Shown: positions 54,866 to 64,000 of the stretch, piece after piece | Layout of the letters: the number at the start of each line of letters is the position of its first letter | How positions within the stretch are numbered: the stretch's first letter is position 1 | NCBI RefSeq assembly: GCF_016741935.1 | Contig: NZ_JAERRG010000001.1 | Coordinates: forward strand, 1,984,001 to 2,048,000 | Direction of reading: 5' to 3' | Length of the DNA stretch: 64,000 nt | Source of the DNA: Streptomyces endocoffeicus | GTDB lineage: Bacteria > Actinomycetota > Actinomycetes > Streptomycetales > Streptomycetaceae | The notes under the pieces: model-generated | What the model was told of the DNA's origin: nothing | The model's database searches: none | What the model saw: only the letters and a program-made list of their open reading frames with translations | Translations under genes and position numbers: made by a program

Positions 54866-55792
54866 TCAGGACTGGGGCCGGCCGCGGTCCCGCGGCGCCC
54901 AGGGGGTGAGCCGGCGGCCGATGAACCGGACGAGTTCGGAGAAGACCACGCCGAGCACGGCCACGCAGACGATGCCGACGAACATCACGTCGTTCTGGAA
55001 CAGCGTCCGCGAGTCGAAGATCAGGTGGCCGAGGCCGTCGTTCGCGGCGATCTGCTCGGAGGCGACGATGACCAGGACCGCCACTCCGGCCGCGACCCGC
55101 ATGCCGACGAGGACCTGCGGCAGCGAGGCGGGCAGCAGGACATGGCGGAACATCTGCCAGGGACCGGCGCCGAATACCTGTCCGGCCTCCCGGTGGCCCT
55201 CGGCGACGCCCATCACGGCGGCCATCGTGGAGATCCACACGAAGAAGAAGACGGTGGTCGCGACGAGCGCGATCTGGGGTCCCTCGCCGAGGCCGAACAT
55301 ATTGAGGAACACGGGGAGCAGCGCGAGCTTGGGCACGACGTACAGGGCGTCGAGCAACGGTTCCAGCGCCGCGCGGACCATCCGCAGCGCGCCCATCAGC
55401 AGCCCGAAGAGATAGCCCGCGGCGGTGCCGAGCGCGTATCCGGCGATCACCCGCTTGAGCGTGGCCCATACGTCCGGCCACAGCTTGCCGTCGGCGGCGC
55501 GCTGCCAGCCGTCCGCCGCGATCGTGGACGGCGCGGGGTAGATACGCGAGTCGATCCAGCGCTGATCCGCGGCGAGCTGCCACAGCAGGACCAGCGCGGC
55601 GGGCACGGCGAGGGCGAGGGAGAGCTCGATGGCGCGGCGGCGCCGGTGGGCACGGACCGGATCGCGCTCCCCCGGTCCGGGGCGCCGCACCAGCAGCGTC
55701 GTCTCGGCGGACCCGCCGTCCTGTTCACCTTCACGGGGGTGTTCACCGGGCCCCGCGGTCCGGGCCGACGCTGCCGTGTTCTCGCTCGTCAT
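54866..55792 (-). CDS. Sulfonate/nitrate-type ABC importer permease
   Basis: A 308-residue permease with a ~50-residue charged cytoplasmic head and six helices (LSLALAVPAALVLLWQLA, GYALGTAAGYLFGLLMGALR, and others). The EAA-loop equivalent is EGHREAGQVFGAGPWQMFRHVLLPASLPQVLVGMRVAAG. It is of the SsuC/TauC class. Its ATG at 55792 overlaps the ATPase stop (ATGA), so synthesis is coupled to the ATPase. Confidence 0.9.
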   Translation of the reverse strand: MTSENTAASARTAGPGEHPREGEQDGGSAETTLLVRRPGPGERDPVRAHRRRRAIELSLALAVPAALVLLWQLAADQRWIDSRIYPAPSTIAADGWQRAADGKLWPDVWATLKRVIAGYALGTAAGYLFGLLMGALRMVRAALEPLLDALYVVPKLALLPVFLNMFGLGEGPQIALVATTVFFFVWISTMAAVMGVAEGHREAGQVFGAGPWQMFRHVLLPASLPQVLVGMRVAAGVAVLVIVASEQIAANDGLGHLIFDSRTLFQNDVMFVGIVCVAVLGVVFSELVRFIGRRLTPWAPRDRGRPQS

Positions 55793-56616
55793 GAGGGCTT
55801 CCCCACCGGGTCCGCCGGAGCGGTGGCACCGGCCCCGCCCCGCTGGACCTCGTCGCGCAGGAGTTCCCACAGCTCGGACCGCAACGCGGCGAACTGCGGA
55901 GCGTGGCGCAGCGCCCCGGTGCGCGGGCGTTCGAACGGCGGGTGCCGTTCGGCGATCACCCTGCCGGGTCTGGCCGACATCACCACCACCCGGTCCCCGA
56001 GCACGATCGCCTCCTCCAGGCTGTGGGTGACGAACAGTGCGGTGGTGCGGGTCGCCTGGCACACCGCGAGCAGCTCGTCCTGGAGGATGGTGCGCAACTG
56101 GGCGTCGAGCGCGGCGAACGGTTCGTCCAGGAGCAGCACCTCCGGCTCCACCGCGAGCGCGCGGGCGATCGCCACCCGCTGCCGCATCCCGCCCGACAGG
56201 GTGGCCGGGTAGGCGTCGGCGAAGTCGGAGAGGCCGAGCCGGGCCAGCCAGTCCCTGGCCCGCGCGTCGGCGGCCCTGCGTGGCACCCGCCGCACATCGA
56301 GTCCGAAGCGGACGTTGGCCAGCACGGTCTTCCAGTCGTAGATGCCGTAGTCCTGCGGGATCATCGCGGCCGGGTGGCGGCGACGCGCGCGAATCTCGAC
56401 CTCGCCACCGCTGGGGCGGACGAGTCCGGCGACGATGCGCAGGAACGTGGACTTGCCGCATCCGGACGGGCCGACGATGCAGCAGAACTCCCCGTGTCGA
56501 ATGTCCATGTCGAGTGGTCCGAGGGCGTGCACCTGCCGGGCTCCGTGCCCGAAGGTGCGGGTCACCGCGCGGGCACGTACTTTCGGCGCGGCCCCGGGTG
56601 TGGTGTGCGGCTCCAC
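55789..56616 (-). CDS. Sulfonate/nitrate-type ABC importer ATPase
   Basis: A 275-residue ABC ATPase with Walker A GPSGCGKST, signature LSGGMRQRVAIARAL, Walker B VLLLDEPFAALD and the switch His (ALFVTHSLEEAIVLGD). I take GTG 56616 (AGGAG seven bases upstream); the frame upstream is open but without family resemblance. It is of the SsuB/TauB class and leads the importer operon. Complete set with permease and binding protein, so this importer does not need a shared ATPase, in contrast to the sugar importer at the left of the window. Confidence 0.92.
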   Translation of the reverse strand: MEPHTTPGAAPKVRARAVTRTFGHGARQVHALGPLDMDIRHGEFCCIVGPSGCGKSTFLRIVAGLVRPSGGEVEIRARRRHPAAMIPQDYGIYDWKTVLANVRFGLDVRRVPRRAADARARDWLARLGLSDFADAYPATLSGGMRQRVAIARALAVEPEVLLLDEPFAALDAQLRTILQDELLAVCQATRTTALFVTHSLEEAIVLGDRVVVMSARPGRVIAERHPPFERPRTGALRHAPQFAALRSELWELLRDEVQRGGAGATAPADPVGKPS

Positions 56617-56753
56617 CCCGTAACTCCTGATCCGATTGAGCGGGCTGTCGTGCGACAACGGCTGCGCGCACCGCTTCACGATATGACGGACCGTCAGATT
56701 CGGGCAAGGGTGGCGGCGCGACCGGCATCCCAGGGGCAGCAGCAGGCGACAGC

Positions 56754-58691
56754 TCAGGACAGGCGGCGGCACAGCAGCGCGTCCGGGCTGCCGGAGCTGC
56801 CCACCCGCGTGGTGAAGGCGATACCGGCCGCGTACTCGCCGTCCGCGCACTGGCCCTTGTAGGCGCCACGGGCGAAGTCGCCACCGGCGGCGTCGGCGGG
56901 CCGGTTGTCGGAGCGGTCGAACCAGACCGTACGTCCGGTGGTGCCCAACGGGGTGCGGGCCGGGGCGCACAGCGCGGCGGACACCCGGCCGCCGCGGCGG
57001 CTGTATCCGATGAGGAACTGGTCCGAGGGGCACTGGAACTTGGTGTAGCCGGAGGCCCAGTCGCCACCGGCGGGCACGTACCGTTCATCCGTGACGACCG
57101 TATGGGCGGTGCCGGGGGCGCGCGGGTCGTCGGCGCCGGTGTCGGTGCACAGTCCGCGCCCGGCGGTGTGGCTGAGGCCGATCAGCCGCAGCCCATCGGG
57201 GCAGGCGGCCTTGTAGGCGCCCGGATCCCAGTCGCCCCGGCCCCGCTCGATGAGCGACTGCACATGGTCGCCGTGGTCGGTGACGAGCATGCGCCAGACC
57301 GGGACGCGGTCGACGGGACCGGTGCGTTCGGGCGCGGTCATCAGCCGCTGCCACGCCGTACCGCGCCAGTCGCCCTGGTCGAGGATTCCGTATCTGCGGC
57401 CCGCGGAGTCGTAGCGCAGCAGCGACCAGTTGTCGTGGCCTTCCCATCCCACGAGTGGCCAGTAGGCGAAGTCGGCGTCGTGGTCGGCGAAGTAGTCGGT
57501 GATGTTGGTGAACCAGGCGCGCGGCGCGGTGCCCGTCTCGGCCGATCCGATGCCGAACTCGCTGATCCACACCGGTGCCGTGTAGTGCCGCCCGCTGTCC
57601 TCGGCGACGAAGAACGCCTGGTCGGTGAGGACTCGATACAGCTCATCGCGGCTGAGGTCCTGGTACCGGGGGTCGTGTGTCTCGCCGATGCCGGTGGCGC
57701 CGCTGTGGCGCGGGCCGGTGTATCCGTAGAAGTGGGCCGAGTACACCAGCTTGTGGGCGTCTGTGAGGGTGTGCGAGAGGGTGCGCGCGGGGGCCAGGGT
57801 GGGGCGCTCGTGGGGCAGCCCGTCCACCGGAATCCCGGTCCAGTTGATGCCCTCGATCACGATGAGGAGGTCGGGGTCGGCCTCGGTGAGGATGCGGTCG
57901 GCGGCGCGCTGCGCGGCGGTGTACCAGTCGTGCTCGTCGCCGAGACCCCAGTTGGGGTCGTCCAGGACATCGCGGCGCACCTCGTTGTAGAGGTCGGCGC
58001 CCACCACGCGTGGCACATCGGCGTAACGGCGGGCCATGAAGACCCAGTCGTCGATCCACCGCTCGGTGGACTGGCCGCTGTTCCACCGCTCGTTGCCGTC
58101 GATGCCGCAGCACCACCGGGTGGTGTTGGTGTGGTTGTTGAGGATGACGGCGAAGCCGTCCCGGCTGAGAGCGGACACCACGGCGTCGAAGATCTGCAGG
58201 GGTGTCTTTCCGCGCAGTTGGGTGTTGGCGGCCACGGCGCTGTCCGGGACGGTCGCCGTGGCGTGGATCATCTCGTTGGAGAACGGCAGCCGGACGCTGT
58301 TGATGCCGAGCCGGTGGAAGTCGGCGAGCAGCGTCGGGAGGGGAACCCGGTCCAGGCCGAGGGGGATGCCGGAGGAGTTCTGCCCGGAGTGGTGGTTGGC
58401 GGGGTCCTCGACACTGCCGCTCCCCGTCCACGACCCTTGCGCGCCGTCCCAGTTGGCCGACTTGAGCCGGAAGCGGTCACCCTTGGCGTCCACGATGTAC
58501 CGGCCGCGGGTCGACAGCGGCGGCTGCCAGCTGTCGGCCGCGGGAGTGGTGACGGAGGTGGCCGGGGCGGTGGTGCGGGCTTCCCCCGTGGTGGGCTGCT
58601 GGGCGGTGGCGACCGGTCCCGGCGCCGTGGCCAGCAGGGCGAGGATCGACGCGATTCCCGTCAGGTACCTGAGTGTTCTCCTGGTCGGCAT
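56754..58691 (-). CDS. Secreted GH5-like glycoside hydrolase with three C-terminal Cys repeats
   Basis: A 645-residue secreted enzyme (signal TLRYLTGIASILALLATAPGPVATA). The catalytic domain, about 55-470, is of cellulase/GH5 type: acid/base Glu237 in GADLYNEVRRDV and nucleophile Glu378 in APVWISEFGIG, with INSVRLPFSNEM and VILNNHTN on strands before. The last ~165 residues are three repeats of ~50: GDWDPGAYKAACPDGLRLIGLS, GDWASGYTKFQCPSDQFLIGYS and GDFARGAYKGQCADGEYAAGI, each with a second Cys near the end. The repeat module may bind carbohydrate. ATG 58691 has GGAAGG. Substrate (beta-glucan, cellulose or mannan) unknown. Confidence 0.85.
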   Translation of the reverse strand: MPTRRTLRYLTGIASILALLATAPGPVATAQQPTTGEARTTAPATSVTTPAADSWQPPLSTRGRYIVDAKGDRFRLKSANWDGAQGSWTGSGSVEDPANHHSGQNSSGIPLGLDRVPLPTLLADFHRLGINSVRLPFSNEMIHATATVPDSAVAANTQLRGKTPLQIFDAVVSALSRDGFAVILNNHTNTTRWCCGIDGNERWNSGQSTERWIDDWVFMARRYADVPRVVGADLYNEVRRDVLDDPNWGLGDEHDWYTAAQRAADRILTEADPDLLIVIEGINWTGIPVDGLPHERPTLAPARTLSHTLTDAHKLVYSAHFYGYTGPRHSGATGIGETHDPRYQDLSRDELYRVLTDQAFFVAEDSGRHYTAPVWISEFGIGSAETGTAPRAWFTNITDYFADHDADFAYWPLVGWEGHDNWSLLRYDSAGRRYGILDQGDWRGTAWQRLMTAPERTGPVDRVPVWRMLVTDHGDHVQSLIERGRGDWDPGAYKAACPDGLRLIGLSHTAGRGLCTDTGADDPRAPGTAHTVVTDERYVPAGGDWASGYTKFQCPSDQFLIGYSRRGGRVSAALCAPARTPLGTTGRTVWFDRSDNRPADAAGGDFARGAYKGQCADGEYAAGIAFTTRVGSSGSPDALLCRRLS

Positions 58692-58800
58692 GCGGCCTTC
58701 CCGTGGGTGAGCGATGGTGCCCGAACGCGGCTCCGCCGGACCCGGCGCGCCCGGGCACCATACTGACGGTCCCTCACATAACCGTCCAGACAGCGTGCGA

Positions 58801-61071
58801 TCAGCCGGGCGGCTCGATCCCCAGCCGTACCCCCTGCGTTTCGCCGGACGAGGGCCCGGTCTCCAGCAGGAGTTCTCCGGGTTCGACGGCGAGGCCCAGG
58901 TCCCGGGTGACGGAGGCGAGGGTGTCGGCGTCGATCGCGAACACGGCGTCGGCCTCCTCCCCCGGTCGCAGATCGAGGCGGGTGAAGCCGCGGAGCTCGC
59001 GGATGCGGGGCCACGAGTGGCCGCCCGACAGCCGGCGCACATAGAGCTGGACCGTCTCGCGCACCGGCCGCTCACCCGTGTTGCGCACGGTGACCCGGCA
59101 GCTGAGCGTCGGGTCGTCCGGTGTCACTCGGGCGCGCGAGAGTCGTGGCGGCGCGTAGCCGACCGTGGTGTACGACAGTCCGTGGCCGAAGGCGTAGCGG
59201 GCGGTGGCGGGCTGGTCCACATAGCCGCGGTACCGGTGGTCCTTGGCGTTGTAGAACACCGGCAGCTGCGCGGCCGACCTGGGGATGGACACCGGCAGCC
59301 GCCCCTCGGGCCCGGCCGCGCCGAACAGTACGTCGGCGACGGCCCGTCCGCCCCACGGACCCGGGTACCAGGCGCTCAGCACCGCCGCGGCCGTGCCGGA
59401 GAGGTCGGGCAGGGCATGCGGACGGCCCTGGACGAGGACCACGACGACCGGAACACCCGTGGCCGCCACCGCGTCCAGGAGCGCCAACTGCCCGTCGGGC
59501 AGGCAAAGTTCGGCCAGGTCGACGCCCTCGCCGCAGGTCATACCGGCGGGGTTGGCGGAGCTCACGACGGCCGCGCCGTTGCTGTCGAAGGCGGTGTCAC
59601 CGGACCGGGCGCTGGACCCGCCCAGGACGAGCACCGCGCTGTCCGCCGCTGCCGCCAGCGCGACCGCCTCGGGGACACCGGAGAGGTCGCCGCCGACCAG
59701 TTCGCACCCGGGCGCGTAGGTGACCTCGGTGTCCGGCGGGGCGGCCGAGCGGATGCCGTCCAGGACCGTGACGTGGCGGGAGCCGGGGCGCTGTGGCGCT
59801 GTGTAGTCGCCGATCTGCTGGGCGATGGAGTCGGCGTTCGGGCCGAGGACGGCGATCCGGCGGGCCGAGGGCGTCAGCGGCAGGACTCCCCCGTCGTGGG
59901 CGAGCAGTGTGATGGACGCGCGGGCTACGCGTTCGCTCAGCTCACGCGGGTCGGAGGGCCGGTCCACGGCAGACGCGTAGGGCCGCTCGAAGAGGCCCAG
60001 GCGGAACTTCAGCGCCAGCACCCGGGCCACGGCGGTGTCCAGGGTCCGCTCCGCGACGAGCCCCTGGGCCACCGCCTCGGCCAGCCGCGGAAAGCAGGCG
60101 TCCCAGAGGCTGAGGTCGCATCCGGCGTCGAGGGCCAGGGCGCCCGCGGCCACCGGGTCGCCCGTGAGCCGGACCAGGCGGTCGATGGCGCCGCCGTCCG
60201 CCATGACGATGCCGTCGAACTCCAGCCGCTCCCGGAGGAGTTCGGTCAGCAGCGACCGGCTGGCGACGCAGGGCAGGCCGTCGAATTCGTTGTAGGCCGC
60301 CATCACCCCGGCCGCACCGGCGCGTATCCCGGCCCGGGCCGCCGCCAGATGGATCTCGTGCAGTTCGCGGGCGCCCAGTTCGGTGGCCGCGCTGTTGCGT
60401 CCGCCGACGGTGGCCCCCTGCCCGGCGAAGTGCTTGAGCACCACGGCCACGTCGGCCGTGCGCATCCCCCGCACCAGCGCCTCGGTGAGCCGGGCCGCCA
60501 GATACGGGTCCTCGCCGAAGCACTCCTCCGCGCGGCCCCAGCGCGGGTCGCGCACCAGGTCGAGGGCGGAGACCAGCGCCACGTGGCCACCGCGTGCCCG
60601 CATCTCCGCGCCGACCGCGGCCGCCGCGGCCTCGTAGAGCGCGGGGTCCCAGGTGGCGCCCACGGCGAGGTTGACCGGCAGCACCGTGCCGTCCAGGGCC
60701 TGGTGGCCGTGCGGAACCTCCTCCGCGAACAGCACGGGTATGCCCAGCCGGGTGTTCTCCACGACATGCCGCTGTACGGCGTCGGCGACCCGCGCCCCGT
60801 CCGCCGCCGTGATGCCGTCGGCGAAGCCGACGCCGGACCAGGCGTCGGCCCGCTGGAGCCCGTACAGGGCTCCCATCCCGCCGTACGCGGCGACCTCGGC
60901 GCGGAAGGCGTCGGTGAGCCGGTGGCCGCTGTCGGTGCGCTCGTAGGCATGCCAGCCGTACATCCGCTGGTTGACCTGGCCGACCTTCTCGGTGAGCGTC
61001 ATGCGCCCCAGCAGGTCGCGGACCCGCTCCGCCACCGGCGCGGTGGGGTCGCGGTAGAGCCGGCCGGTCAT
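58801..61071 (-). CDS. GH3-family beta-glucosidase
   Basis: A 756-residue intracellular (no signal) GH3 enzyme. The N-terminal barrel contains the nucleophile Asp292 in FDGIVMADGGAIDRL, where SDWG is usual, and KHFAGQG (about 213-219). The alpha/beta sandwich begins about RRIAVLGPNADSIAQQIGDYTAPQ, and the C-terminal fibronectin-like domain has SCRVTVRNTGERPVRETVQLYVRR. ATG 61071 overlaps the stop of the next glycosidase gene by four bases. It probably hydrolyses oligosaccharides brought in by an importer outside the window. The ADGGA variant at the nucleophile could shift specificity. Confidence 0.9.
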   Translation of the reverse strand: MTGRLYRDPTAPVAERVRDLLGRMTLTEKVGQVNQRMYGWHAYERTDSGHRLTDAFRAEVAAYGGMGALYGLQRADAWSGVGFADGITAADGARVADAVQRHVVENTRLGIPVLFAEEVPHGHQALDGTVLPVNLAVGATWDPALYEAAAAAVGAEMRARGGHVALVSALDLVRDPRWGRAEECFGEDPYLAARLTEALVRGMRTADVAVVLKHFAGQGATVGGRNSAATELGARELHEIHLAAARAGIRAGAAGVMAAYNEFDGLPCVASRSLLTELLRERLEFDGIVMADGGAIDRLVRLTGDPVAAGALALDAGCDLSLWDACFPRLAEAVAQGLVAERTLDTAVARVLALKFRLGLFERPYASAVDRPSDPRELSERVARASITLLAHDGGVLPLTPSARRIAVLGPNADSIAQQIGDYTAPQRPGSRHVTVLDGIRSAAPPDTEVTYAPGCELVGGDLSGVPEAVALAAAADSAVLVLGGSSARSGDTAFDSNGAAVVSSANPAGMTCGEGVDLAELCLPDGQLALLDAVAATGVPVVVVLVQGRPHALPDLSGTAAAVLSAWYPGPWGGRAVADVLFGAAGPEGRLPVSIPRSAAQLPVFYNAKDHRYRGYVDQPATARYAFGHGLSYTTVGYAPPRLSRARVTPDDPTLSCRVTVRNTGERPVRETVQLYVRRLSGGHSWPRIRELRGFTRLDLRPGEEADAVFAIDADTLASVTRDLGLAVEPGELLLETGPSSGETQGVRLGIEPPG

Positions 61072-63002
61072 GTCAGCTCCAGGACGCGCACACCGTACGG
61101 GCCGAGTGTCACATCCGCCGTCGCCGCGCCGGACGCCAGGTCGTGCAGGGTGCCCTCGGCGGCGGGGCGGACGGTGACCTCCTCGGGGCTCTGGCTGACC
61201 AGCCATACGAAGCGGCGCCCGTCGTCGTGGACGAGGAGGTCCGCGCCGACGTGGGGGCTGTCGACCGTCACCGGGCGGTGGACCCCGGCCACGTCGGCGA
61301 GCGCGGCGTACAGCCGGTGGGTCTCCTCGGGGTTGGCGCGGGCGGTGCGGGCGGCCATGTGCTCCAGGGGGTAGGTGGCCAGGACGGTGCGGCCGCGCCC
61401 GGTGTCGCGCACCAGCAGGGCGGGCCGCCCGTGGGCGTCCACGGCCACCACCCGGGCGTCACGCGGAACCACCGGCAGATACGCCCGGCTGTCCTCGTTG
61501 CCCGCGACGGGGAAACGCAGCGAGGTCCCGGCCGTCAGCCCGCCGAAGTCCTCGGTGAACGTCATCTCCAGGACGTCGTCCTCGATGGGCTCGGCCACGC
61601 CGTAGGAGAGCTGCAGTTCGACGCCGAACAGCCCGTCCAGGTCGTCGAACCACGGGCCGCGGGTCCCCGGGTGCTCACCGGAGCAGAACGAGAGGTAGAC
61701 GGTGGCGCCCGCGTGGGCGCGGCGTTCGAGCGCACGCCGGGTGCGCGTGGTGAGCTGGCGGGTGGCGGGGAGCAGATACAGGGCCGCGTCGCCGGGCAGC
61801 CCGTCGGCCTCCCGGGTGAAGCCCACCGGCAGGTCGGCGGCGCGCGTGGCCACATAGCCCTGGTGCAGCGATGTGAAGATCAGCGGCCGGTCGGCGGGCC
61901 TGCTGTAGGGATAGCCGCGTTCCAGGAAGGCGGGCACGACCAGCGCCGCGTCCGCGTCGGCGCGTCGGCAGTGTGCGAAGTCCACGGCCTTCAACACCTC
62001 GGCGAACGCCGCGAGTTCGAGCAGCGGGGCCTTGGGGGCGCCGGTGTGGTCGGTGATGCCGAAGTGCATCTCGAAGGGGTGGTGGTCGTACGGCGAGCGG
62101 TCCCACAGGTCGTCGTAGTCGGTGTTGTTCCAGGCGATCCAGCCCGTGGCCCCGCCGAGCAGCGAGTTGTGCAGGGTCTGCCGGTAGTACACCGCCGCGT
62201 TCCGATCGGACACGGTGTCCGTGGAGAGCCCGAACTCCTCCAGGACGACGGGCTGCCCGGTGACCGACGCCAGTTCGCACTCGAAGGCGGCGCGCAGGTG
62301 CTGACGCGGCCGGTCGGTGTCCGAGCGGTAGACGTGCGGGCCCACGAAGTCCACGTACTCGGCGGTGTCGCGCAGCGAGAAGCCGTTGTCGCGGCCGGTG
62401 ACCTCGATGCCCCACGCGCCGTCGCCGAGGGAGACGGGCTGGTTGCCACCGGCCGCCCGTACGGCGTTGCACATGGCCTGCGCCCAGGCGGTCACCACCT
62501 CGGAGGAGGGCGGATCCACCTGGTAGACGCGGCCGTAGCCGGGCATCTCATTGGTGATGAGCCAGCCGGTGACCGCCGGGTGGTCCTTGAAGCGGCGGGT
62601 CATCTGGGACACGAACCAGGCCTGGCGGCCGACCATCCACACGTCCTCGTAGAGGTCGCGGCCGCCGCGCCAGGCGGGGTCCCAGTTCTCGCCCGACATA
62701 TGGCCGACGATGAAGGTGGGCACCGTGCCCATCCCCGTCTCGGTGTGGGCGTCGAGGAAGTCGCGGAAGTGTGCGCACAGCGTCTCGTCGACGCGGTGGG
62801 GCTCCGGGTGGAAGTCGGGCCAGTAGAAGAACGACCGGGTCATCGTCAGGCCGTGCTCGCGCAGCACCCGCAGTTCCGCGCGGACCGTCTTCGGGTCGTA
62901 GTCGCGCCACATCAGGGGCCCGCCGGTGCGGGACCAGAAGTTGGCGCCGAGCCAGGGCAGGACGGCGGGGTGGTGGGTGAGCTGGGCGCTGTGGCGTCGC
63001 AT
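61068..63002 (-). CDS. GH-A clan glycoside hydrolase (GH5/beta-mannosidase-like)
   Basis: A 644-residue cytoplasmic enzyme. The TIM-barrel start GANFWSRTGGPLMWRDYDPKTVRAELRVLREHGLTMTRSFFYWPDFHP is characteristic. Acid/base Glu152 is in GWLITNEMPGYG and the nucleophile is probably Glu256 in VVLEEFGLS; both are the Asn-Glu and xEFG patterns of clan GH-A. The C-terminal ~280 residues form a beta-galactosidase-trimerisation-like and beta-sandwich part (DAALYLLPATRQLTTRTRRALERRAHAGATVYLSFCSGEHPG). It is coupled to the GH3 gene, so both likely act on one sugar pathway. Substrate undetermined. Confidence 0.85.
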   Translation of the reverse strand: MRRHSAQLTHHPAVLPWLGANFWSRTGGPLMWRDYDPKTVRAELRVLREHGLTMTRSFFYWPDFHPEPHRVDETLCAHFRDFLDAHTETGMGTVPTFIVGHMSGENWDPAWRGGRDLYEDVWMVGRQAWFVSQMTRRFKDHPAVTGWLITNEMPGYGRVYQVDPPSSEVVTAWAQAMCNAVRAAGGNQPVSLGDGAWGIEVTGRDNGFSLRDTAEYVDFVGPHVYRSDTDRPRQHLRAAFECELASVTGQPVVLEEFGLSTDTVSDRNAAVYYRQTLHNSLLGGATGWIAWNNTDYDDLWDRSPYDHHPFEMHFGITDHTGAPKAPLLELAAFAEVLKAVDFAHCRRADADAALVVPAFLERGYPYSRPADRPLIFTSLHQGYVATRAADLPVGFTREADGLPGDAALYLLPATRQLTTRTRRALERRAHAGATVYLSFCSGEHPGTRGPWFDDLDGLFGVELQLSYGVAEPIEDDVLEMTFTEDFGGLTAGTSLRFPVAGNEDSRAYLPVVPRDARVVAVDAHGRPALLVRDTGRGRTVLATYPLEHMAARTARANPEETHRLYAALADVAGVHRPVTVDSPHVGADLLVHDDGRRFVWLVSQSPEEVTVRPAAEGTLHDLASGAATADVTLGPYGVRVLELT

Positions 63003-63082
63003 GGTCCTTCTCGGATGTCGGTGGTACGGGGTGGGGGGTGGCCCGGCACGGGGCCGGGGTTCCGGGCGTCGGCGGGACGGCG

Positions 63083-64000
63083 TCAGCCAGGGGCGGGTCC
63101 GGTGGACTCGCGGATGACCAGCCGCGGCCGGTCGTCGAGCGCCGCCTCCTCGACGTCCTCGCCGCAGCGGGCGAGGAGCAGCCGGGCGGCGGCCGCGCCG
63201 ACCCGCCGCACCTGCTGGTCGACCGTGGTCAGCCGGGGGTGCAGCCAGCGGCCGAGCGTCAGGTTGTCGTAGCCGACGACCGACAGATCGTCGGGGACGC
63301 GCAGCCCGGCGCGCTGGGCGGCGCCGATGCCGCACATCGCCATGGAGTCGTTGGCGTAGACGATCGCGGTGGCGCGGTCGGCGGCGTCCAGCAGGGCCTG
63401 GGTGGCGGCGACGGCGGACACCTCGGTGAAATCGGTGTGCAGGACCGCGTAGGGCCGCAGGCCCGCCTGCCGGAGGGCGGTCTCGAAGACACCGCCGCGC
63501 AGCCGGGTGTGCTTCAGGTCGGCGGGGCCCGCCACATAGGCGATCCGCCGGTGTCCGAGCCCGAGCAGATGGCGGACGACCTCCTCGACGGCGGCGGCCT
63601 GGTGGCCGAGGCCGACGCGTGGCACGGTGGCGGCCCGGTCGGGGGGACCGAGCAGCACGGCGGGCAGGCCGAGGCGGGCCAGCAGGGCGGGGCGCGGATC
63701 GTCGGCGCGGGCGTCGGTCAGGACGGCGCCGTCGACGCGGCCCTCGGCCGCGAGCCGTTTGTAGAGGGCGTTCTCCTCCTGGGCCCCGGCCACCAGATGC
63801 AGCAGCAGACCGTAGCCGCGGGGCGCCAGTTCGCCCTCGATACCGGTGATCAGCTCGCTGAAGTGCGGGTCCGCGCCGAGCACATCGGTGGGGCGCCGGA
63901 CCACGAGGGCGAGGGTGCGGGTGCGGGCGCTGCGCAGGGCGGCGGCGGACGCGCTCGGCGACCAGCCGAGCTCCATCGCGGTGTCCAGGATGCGCTGCCG
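63083..64000 (-). CDS. LacI-family regulator (5' end beyond window)
   Basis: The visible ~305 residues include the end of the hinge region (RQRILDTAMELGWSPSASAAAL) and the complete ligand-binding domain (TLALVVRRPTDVLGADPHFSELITGIEGELAPRGYGLLLH, HRRIAYVAGPADLKHTRLRGGVFETAL, LSVVGYDNLTLGRWLHPRLTTVDQ). The DNA-binding HTH is mostly outside the window. It sits 80 bases upstream of the glycosidase pair in the same orientation, so it probably controls GH-A/GH3 and further genes to the right in response to a sugar. Confidence 0.92.
   Translation of the reverse strand, partial: RQRILDTAMELGWSPSASAAALRSARTRTLALVVRRPTDVLGADPHFSELITGIEGELAPRGYGLLLHLVAGAQEENALYKRLAAEGRVDGAVLTDARADDPRPALLARLGLPAVLLGPPDRAATVPRVGLGHQAAAVEEVVRHLLGLGHRRIAYVAGPADLKHTRLRGGVFETALRQAGLRPYAVLHTDFTEVSAVAATQALLDAADRATAIVYANDSMAMCGIGAAQRAGLRVPDDLSVVGYDNLTLGRWLHPRLTTVDQQVRRVGAAAARLLLARCGEDVEEAALDDRPRLVIRESTGPAPG

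Overview
The window is GC-rich actinomycete chromosome, almost certainly Streptomyces or a close relative. The signs are strong G/C third-position bias, many GTG starts, ATGA stop/start overlaps, a conservon (cvn) block, a sugar ABC importer without its own ATPase (as in MsiK-dependent systems), a furA-katG pair and a DUF574 methyltransferase. No rRNA, tRNA, CRISPR array, phage or transposase gene was seen. Most of the window looks like accessory rather than core chromosome.

Layout. 1-4874 (minus): a sugar-uptake operon with a Tat lipoprotein binding protein, two permeases, a PfkB kinase and a GH4 alpha-galactosidase-like enzyme running off the left edge. 5139-9181 (minus): conservon genes cvnA-cvnB-cvnC without the GTPase cvnD. 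9283-13431: an oxalate/formate-type MFS carrier with a 47-residue partner (minus), divergent from a DUF485/ActP-type acetate symporter pair (plus). 13424-15513 (minus): class F sortase with a small secreted anchor-like protein, then an ECF sigma factor with a membrane partner. 15663-18502 (minus): katG and furA. 18513-23851 (minus): a poly-gamma-glutamate-type capsule locus (CapB, CapC, an NlpC/P60 protein and a double Cache/HAMP membrane protein).

24099-33841: an unknown membrane-anchored protein; a subtilase-like secreted protein that has lost its catalytic domain; a three-gene operon coupling two solute-binding-like modules, a VWA domain and a membrane protein; a decayed HTH/SDR locus; and a VC0807-type membrane protein. 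33942-45366: a possible signalling or defence island holding a NACHT-leucine-rich-repeat NTPase, a STAND-like ATPase with an altered P-loop, a membrane-anchored receptor-type binding protein, a TetR regulator, and an MAB_1171c/XRE/ImmA-IrrE trio. 45389-53453 (minus): a small biosynthetic cluster around a KS-ACP-alpha-oxoamine synthase megaenzyme, with a reductase/epimerase, an amidase and an unusual P450. 53667-64000 (minus): a sulfonate/nitrate-type ABC importer, then GH5, GH3 and GH-A clan glycosidases and a LacI regulator that runs off the right edge.

Two intergenic arrays of short GGGGCnnAGCCCC palindromic units (25210-25910 and 51592-52047) are bounded by the same inverted GC-rich ends, so they appear to be copies of one non-coding repeat family. 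Functional statements come from reading translated motifs by eye; no database search was run.
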